A stretch of 64,000 bases of DNA from Branchiostoma floridae (Eukaryota; Chordata; Leptocardii; Amphioxiformes; Branchiostomatidae). The translations under genes and the position numbers were made by a program. Positions 58,168-64,000 of this stretch are shown in pieces. The DNA lies in the NCBI RefSeq assembly GCF_000003815.2, contig NC_049992.1, positions 8,989,671-9,053,670 of the forward strand, given 5' to 3'. Numbering within the stretch: position 1 is the first letter of the stretch; each line of letters begins with the position of its first letter. The notes under the pieces were generated by a model. It saw nothing but the letters and a program-made list of their open reading frames with translations, ran no database searches and was not told where the DNA came from.

Positions 58168-61100
58168 ATGGAAGCCTCAAGTTACTTCGCGATTCTCGTG
58201 ATTTTCTGCTGCAGCGTTGCCCCCTCGTTGAAGAGTGAACCAGAGGTTCCGCGGGGGCACGGGGAGGAGTTGGGGCGGCATCGGGACCCGGAGGGACACA
58301 TCCCCGTACTGCACGACGTGCCGTCCCCGCTCGAGTTCTGGGAGAAGGTACATGTATCAGTAAATCTGCACCAATTAGCGCCATTATGATGATTTATGAC
58401 AGTGTAAAAATTACCCTTATAGTAATACCTATCCATATTATTAAAGTTAGGGAGGAAATTGCTCCATAAACAAACGTTCAAAACTGTCGCAGATCTTTAA
58501 AAATTGTACACATGGCACACATGGTTCAGACTTCTGAGGTTTGCCGCAACAAAACCTGTATTGGTAATTACAGGTTTGGGATAGCAGAACCTGTATGGGT
58601 AATTACTTCGTAAAACGCAAAGTACTTGGAGAGAAACATCCTGCATTTCTCGAAAATGGTTTGGTAGTGAGAGCAAATTACTTGCACAAAAATATTACAT
58701 TGTGTGAAAAGGAGAACTGACACTTACACTTCAGTCTGTCACACGAAATTTAATACCTCCATGAAGCTTCTTTCAAAACTGGCTTGTTTGCCTTGTATAT
58801 CTATATTCCTGTACCTGTTACAAAGTGAAAAGATGCAGAAAAAAGGTGGCCATGGGTCACTTTTCAGGTATCATCAACATTGAGGGGAGGGTCATTAAGC
58901 CTTAATCGAGCGATCGCGATGATGTCATGGTGACACAATGGTAGTAGGCAGCAGGCATTTTGCAAAATGTTGATTTGCATAATATTAACCATTGATTTCA
59001 TCTGCTAATTTAGATATCAATTTTTCATCCTATCTACTGACATTCTGGTAGGCACCAGCCCTCAAATACCCTGGATATAAACAACAATAATAGCGATCGC
59101 TCGTAATTGAGTATTGACATTTATTACTTCATCTACAGTATGCCAGTCAAAGGAAGCCTGTCTTATTGAGAGGTGTGGCCAAGAACTTCCCAGCGTATTC
59201 CCTGTGGACAGACGAGTATCTGAGGGAGAACTACGGTGAACTCAAGGTCAAGTTGGAAGCCAAGGTCGAGAAGGACCACTACCCTGTTGGGGAGAAGGGT
59301 CTTGCCCAAGACACCATCAGAAACTTCCTCAAGACATATAAGAACCAGGATAAGTACATCGTGTCTCAGCTACCCGATCCCATGTCTAAGGAGGTGATGG
59401 TCCTACCCTGTGTGCGGTGCGGTTCCTTTAAGAACAGGGCTCTCGAAGCAAACCTGTGGTTGAGCTCTGGAGGAACGAAAAGTCTCCTACACAAGGATGC
59501 AGACAACGCCTTTAACTGTCTACTCAACGGTACCAAGGACTGGATTCTCATTGATCCGGAACATGAGGTCAACGTTCCCATGGCAGAAGAGGCCATCAGC
59601 GAGTATGGAGGGTTCTCCCTGATTAACGTAGACCGCGTGAATCTGCAGAGGTACCCGGACTTTGCGAAGGTCCCCTGGTGGTACGCCAACATAACTGCAG
59701 GAGACTGCCTGTGGCTGCCATACAGTAAGTGTAAAGATATATTTTTGGGTCAGATACAGTATGTGACACAATTTTTAAGACAGGGAAGGACAGACAATAA
59801 ACTGGACAGTGAGCGTGAGTGTGTCACATGTGTGTGTGTAATAAAAGTACTTTTTTTCATCTTTAAAAACAGCTGTCTAATAATACACAAATACATACAA
59901 CAGTATTTTTATCATCCTGTTTTATAATGCATTTAATCAATTGGTGAACTTCCACTAGGGAGGCACCCAAGTAAATTAAGACAAGGTAAAACAGTAGAAA
60001 TCACAAAGGCTGCATAGCTTTCAAGACAATGGTCTTTTGTAGTTCTACTTATTGATAATTACAATATACATGTAGTTCTAGTAGCAGTAGAAGTAGTAGT
60101 TGCTATATATTAGTAGCAGTAGAGGTACAACCAGTTGCAGTTGTAGTAATAGAAGCTGTATGTAGCAGTTGCAGTAATTGTAGTTGTTTTAGGCAAGTAG
60201 CATTGATGTAGCTGCTGTAGCTATTGAGCAACATATTGCTAATTCATTAATTGTACTTCAGGTTACCTGCACCAGGTGAGGTCCTACGGCACCAAGAATA
60301 TGGCCGTGTCTGTCCTGTTCTCTCGGCTGAAGGAGTTTGACTCTACAGGCTGCGACACAGCCAAGCCTGAGTACACCCCTCTGAGCGAGGCCGACATGGT
60401 ATGGACCTATGATGGCATCGCATCGCAGACCATGGGGAACACAGATCCTTTTGAGCTCAAGTAGGTTTGATATTTTGGTTTCACTTCCTGACACTTGCAG
60501 AGTTTTATGGCATATCTCCAGTGCGAAATCATATGACACATATTTTTGTTTGACCAATAGTATTGTTCAGACCACAAATGTTGAAACACTGCAAAAATGA
60601 ATGGATGTAATGTACCCTGGGTAACAAGTTACATTCTGTCTTCTTTCCTTCTGTCTTTTTGTTCATTAAATTTTTGTTTCTTCTGTCAAATTATATCCTT
60701 TTGCATTTTGCATTATCTGTAGATTCTACAGCAAGTGACTGTTTCCTTTCTAGATCTTCCTAGTTCTTTCTTAATTGCTTTTCTGCTTTTCTTATGAAAA
60801 TAGAAAGAAATCTTGATTTATAATTCAATGAAAAAAGAAATTCACAGAAGATGTGTCAACCTTCTTCTTTCCACCTTGCAAGTAAAATATATCAGACAAT
60901 GTAACTAGATATTTTCTGAGAAAAATAATTTTTTCTTCACAGTGAAACTCTGGTGGACTGGTGTGAAGAGAACAAGGACAAAATCCTTGATGCCACTGCA
61001 GTATTGGAAGGACTCAAACAGGTTCGTACTTTGGTCACATCATATGTCGCTTTTTTCTTCTCCATGGGACAGTCTAAGTCTTCTTCCACACTATTTGCTA

Positions 61101-63294
61101 GATGATAACTCAAATATCAACATGAAAACAGAGTCTGGGGGAAAGTCTGTACTTTGGTATCCAGAGGTTCTGGGAATGACTTTGATACTTGATGTGATGA
61201 GGTGCAAGTTTTTCTACCAGCCCCTTGTCTTCTTATATACATGAAAAGGGTAAGGCCATACCAATTTAATTTAATCTGTTTTAAAAGTGAAAATATAGCA
61301 AGCAAGAGGACATCATAAAGCTAGAGGGTGGGGAGAAAAACTTGAATATGACTGTATTCACCCCATAAAACTGAGTGTACAAAGGCACAAATCTGGTCCT
61401 TTCCAGTTAAGTTTTTTTTTTTAAATTTAGTCATCAGAGAACCAACAAATTAAATAGGTCTGGCCTTGAGTTTTTATTCAGTGTCTACTTGAAACAATGA
61501 TCCCCATCTGTATTATTTTCCAGATGCAGGCAATGGAAGAAGAAGAAGATGAAAACTTTGAGGTTCACGATGTAGACATTCTTGAGGAGATTTCTCACCA
61601 GGTGAGGCAATGTCTTCAACCTGCCGAATATTTCAGATTCTGTTGAAACTTAAAGAATACATGTACATGTAAAACAAGTTTCCAGTTTTGTATATTACAA
61701 ACAGAATTATATGTGTGGTAGATTCCTTACCATGCTTGAGGTGTGACTCTTCTAAAATACTGGACCTCCATGGAATGTCTTTTCTCTGGGATGTCCCTTA
61801 CCAAAGCTAGGTACTTGGCTTCACCTGAGTGAAGTTGAGGAAATTCGTGTACTTTAAAGTTTCCTAATAGCACAACATCGGAGCATGTCAGGGAGTTCAA
61901 ACCCAGAACCTCTTGATTCTCTAAGGATTATGCCACATGATGCCACACGATAAATTAGTTGTTAACTTTTATTCAGATGTGATTTTCTTATCAACAAGAT
62001 TATGCCATGAACAGGTGATGATGATACTGGACCCTACTGGCACGGGATCAGTGTCGTGTGACAGACTGACACAGCTGACTGTAGCGGAGCTGAAGGCTGT
62101 GGCTGAGGTCATGTCCTCCGACCCTGCGAACACGGAACAGTACGAGTACAAACACTTCTCACCCGAGGATGTCAGGTACGGTAGAACAGTACGAGTACAA
62201 ACACTTCTCACCTGAGGAAGTCAGGTATGGTAGAACAGTACGAGTACAAACACTTCTCACCTGAGGACGTCAGGTACGGTAGAACAGTACGAGTACAAAC
62301 ACTTCTCACCTGAGGAAGTCAGGTATGGTAGAACAGTACGAGTACAAACACTTCTCACCTGAGGACGTCAGGTACGGTAGAACAGTACGAGTACAAACAC
62401 TTCTCACCTGAGCAAGTCAGGTACGGTAGAACAGTACGAGTACAAACACTTCTCACCTGAGGATGTCAGGTATGGTAGAACAGTACGAGTACAAACACTT
62501 CTCACCTGAGGAAGCCAGGTACGGTAGAACAGTACGAGTACAAACACTTCTCACCTGAGGTACGGTAGAACAGTATGAGTACAAACACTTCTCACCTGAG
62601 GAAGTCAGGTACGGTAGAACAGTATGAGTACAAACACTTCTCACCTGAGGAAGTCAGGTACGGTAGTCAGGGTAACAAAAGGGCCGGTCCATTTTGAGGG
62701 GGTGTACAACTTGCTCTTAACCCCTCTAGATGTGTTTTTGAGTCTTACTATCATCTGAGACTAACAACTAACAATTCAGTTATAGATTGATGTACCTTTT
62801 TTTACTTTGAACTAACTTCATCACAGTTGCTTGTCAAATGGTAGAAATGATGTTGTGCTTATATAAGTTTATAATGTTTGCTAGGTGAAATACATGTAGC
62901 CATGTATGGAAACAAACCCCAAAAACAGATCATTGCAAAAATAAAAAAGTTGTGGCTGAGACACATTCTATTAAGATCAATAAGAACAGAAAATTAATAT
63001 GACTGTAACTTTTGTATTGTGTATCTTATTACTTGGATGTCTAACCTTTGTAGATATACTTAGTAACTACTTTTACGACTATTTGACAGCAAGACATAAC
63101 CTGACAAAGAAACCTACAATAATGTAGTTGTGTCTTTGGACCCACAGAATAAAATAGCCCCATTTCTATCAATATCATTTTCCAGGTCTGTGATCATGTT
63201 AGCTTATGATGCAGATTCTGATCGACTTGAGCTGGAAGCCTTTATCAAGAAGTACCAGGAGGCACTGCACGGGTCCGAGAAAATAGCCAGAGAG
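58168..63294 (+). CDS. secretory JmjC (cupin-8) oxygenase with EF-hand-like C terminus (3' end beyond window)
   Basis: Seven exons in phase: 58,168-58,347; 59,139-59,724; 60,262-60,460; 60,943-61,021; 61,524-61,601; 62,015-62,175; 63,186-63,294 (464 residues so far). Residues 1-25 (MEASSYFAILVIFCCSVAPS) form a signal peptide. RKPVLLRGVAKNFPAYSLWT opens the cupin-8 region; H178 and D180 (LLHKDAD) and distal H259 (SYLHQVRS) are the iron ligands of a JmjC 2-oxoglutarate oxygenase; the Lys in NGTKDWILIDP fits the co-substrate position. Later segments LDPTGTGSVSCDRL and YDADSDRLELEAFIKKY are EF-hand-like though not canonical, the second one residue short. It resembles JMJD8/JMJD7-type small JmjC proteins, but the calcium-binding-like tail is unlike vertebrate JMJD8. 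It should act in the ER lumen or outside the cell; substrate unknown. Confidence 0.8.
60070..60230 (+). repeat. degenerate AGT/TGCAGTAG triplet repeat
   Basis: AGTAGCAGTAGAAGTAGTAGTTG and TAGCAGTTGCAGTAATTGTAGTTG: imperfect GTA/GCA triplet tract in a JmjC-gene intron. Confidence 0.7.
62135..62665 (+). repeat. 49-bp minisatellite made of an exon end plus its splice donor, 11 copies
   Basis: The unit runs GAACAGTACGAGTACAAACA, CTTCTCACCTGAGGAAGTCA, GGTACGGTA. Unit starts are 62,135 (the genuine exon end), 62,184, 62,233, 62,282, 62,331, 62,380, 62,429, 62,478, 62,527, 62,568 and 62,617; the ninth copy lacks 8 bp. The copied CAG/GTACGG (or CAG/GTATGG) donor is kept in nearly all copies. The period is 1 modulo 3, and using any later donor leads to a TGA in the first extra unit. 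Confidence 0.95.
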
Positions 63295-63312
63295 GTTAGT
63301 CCTGACTATGAC

Positions 63313-63344
63313 CAAGGAGGTTAAAGAAAGCTTTAACCTCCTTG
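63313..63344. repeat. CAAGGAGGTTAAAG hairpin in JmjC intron
   Basis: CAAGGAGGTTAAAG, 4-bp loop, CTTTAACCTCCTTG: perfect 14-bp arms, 18 bp after the donor of the last visible JmjC exon. Same family as 48,674 and 55,963. Confidence 0.8.
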
Positions 63345-63544
63345 CTATGACTATACATGTATCGGCTCTTCACAGTAAAGATTCACACATTGAATGACTT
63401 TGACTTTAACTAAAACTAAAACTGTGATAACTTTGATAACTTTCACCTTTTAACCTGTGTAGAAGATATATATTAAGACACTGAACGACATACAATGCTG
63501 GTACATGACAAGTAAAAGTTACAATCCTTTGAACAGCATTCATT

Positions 63545-63645
63545 GAATAGGGCAATACCCATCTCCATTTCTATACCCCTTGGGCCACACAATTGTGCAA
63601 GAACTACAGTAGGGGGTTAGTCCAACAGTAGTGATGTGTTTGAAA
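63545..63645 (+). repeat. dispersed repeat, second copy of 38,102-38,205
   Basis: Shares CCCATCTCCAT, CCCTTGGGCCACAC, TTGTGCAA, CTACAGTAGGGGGTTAG and AGTAGTGATGTG in the same order. Confidence 0.7.
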
Positions 63646-63789
63646 AATCAATAAAAACTAGAAAGGCCGACATTTGCTTAGGAGCAAATACAGCATATTG
63701 CAATCCATCTTCATCCTTGAAAAAATCCCAAAATTCAACAATTTGAAGTAATGTTTGCTCTAAGGGAAAATGAAGTACCGTGGGCACTT

Positions 63790-64000
63790 GTCCTTAGGTC
63801 ATTTGGTGTCAATATAATGGCATAGGAGCCAAAAATATACATTTTTAGTTAAAAATGGCTAAAAATCGCAAAATAACTCATTCTATAAGTGCTCTATGAA
63901 GAAAGTGTTGATGGGGTCCTGTTGCCATATGTCCAATTTACCTTTCTACCAAATTTCAGGTCATTTGGTTTACATACAAGGGCATAGAAGCCAAAAATAT
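63790..64000 (+). repeat. tandem unit of about 160 bp, cut by the window edge
   Basis: GGTCATTTGGTGTCAATATAA, GGCATAGGAGCCAAAAATAT at 63,797-63,840 recurs with changes at 63,959-64,000. Likely the start of a satellite-type array. Confidence 0.6.

Noticed and set aside
1..64000. CRISPR arrays, bacterial operons, origins, tRNA genes
   Set aside because: Intron-rich animal DNA; no direct-repeat/spacer pattern or cloverleaf with anticodon arms was seen. The 62,135 array has no spacers.

Overview
The window looks like nuclear DNA of an invertebrate chordate, most likely a lancelet (Branchiostoma). Genes are split by many phase-consistent GT-AG introns. The only p53-family gene keeps an ancestral p63/p73-type layout (transactivation motif, DNA-binding, tetramerisation and SAM domains). 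Introns and spacers are full of small non-autonomous DNA transposons, fold-back elements, LINE remnants and short satellites. The species is an inference; no sequence search was possible.

Layout. (1) 1-14,028, minus: a small gene starting at 14,028, with a second exon at 8,193-8,340 and perhaps a third at 79-117, leaving the window on the left; the product is not recognised. The rest of 1-13,900 is mostly repeats. (2) 14,745-17,029, plus: a complete three-exon Misato (MSTO1) homologue, divergent from gene 1. (3) 44,061 down to 19,519, minus: a complete p53/p63/p73 gene. All 15 coding exons were placed, every splice phase agrees, and the model encodes 649 residues. Its introns hold a Harbinger-like element, a 1.6-kb inverted-repeat element with 5-bp target duplication, a piggyBac-like element flanked by TTAA, a hAT-like MITE beside the first coding exon, and LINE and SGNH-esterase retroelement debris. 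(4) 54,552 down to 50,239, minus: the 3' part of a gene with a possible PLAT-like segment, a ubiquitin-like domain and two tandemly duplicated 102-nt exons; not recognised as a known family. (5) 57,075 down to 56,176, minus: a gasdermin-like pore-forming domain (299 residues) that may be a gene alone or the 5' part of gene 4. (6) 58,168 to beyond the right edge, plus: a secreted or ER-type JmjC (cupin-8) 2-oxoglutarate oxygenase followed by two EF-hand-like segments.

Themes. A stress and cell-death regulator (p53 family) and a putative pyroptosis effector (gasdermin-like) lie about 12 kb apart on the same strand. Three perfect 11-bp kappa-B-type palindromes occur around the first coding exon and first coding intron of the p53-family gene. 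The JmjC gene contains an 11-copy, 49-bp minisatellite made from the end of a coding exon plus its own splice donor. The most novel candidates are the possible gasdermin/PLAT-like/ubiquitin-like gene at 50-57 kb and the splice-donor minisatellite at 62.1-62.7 kb. Exon borders were read by eye from splice consensus and phase, so borders may be off by a few bases where noted.
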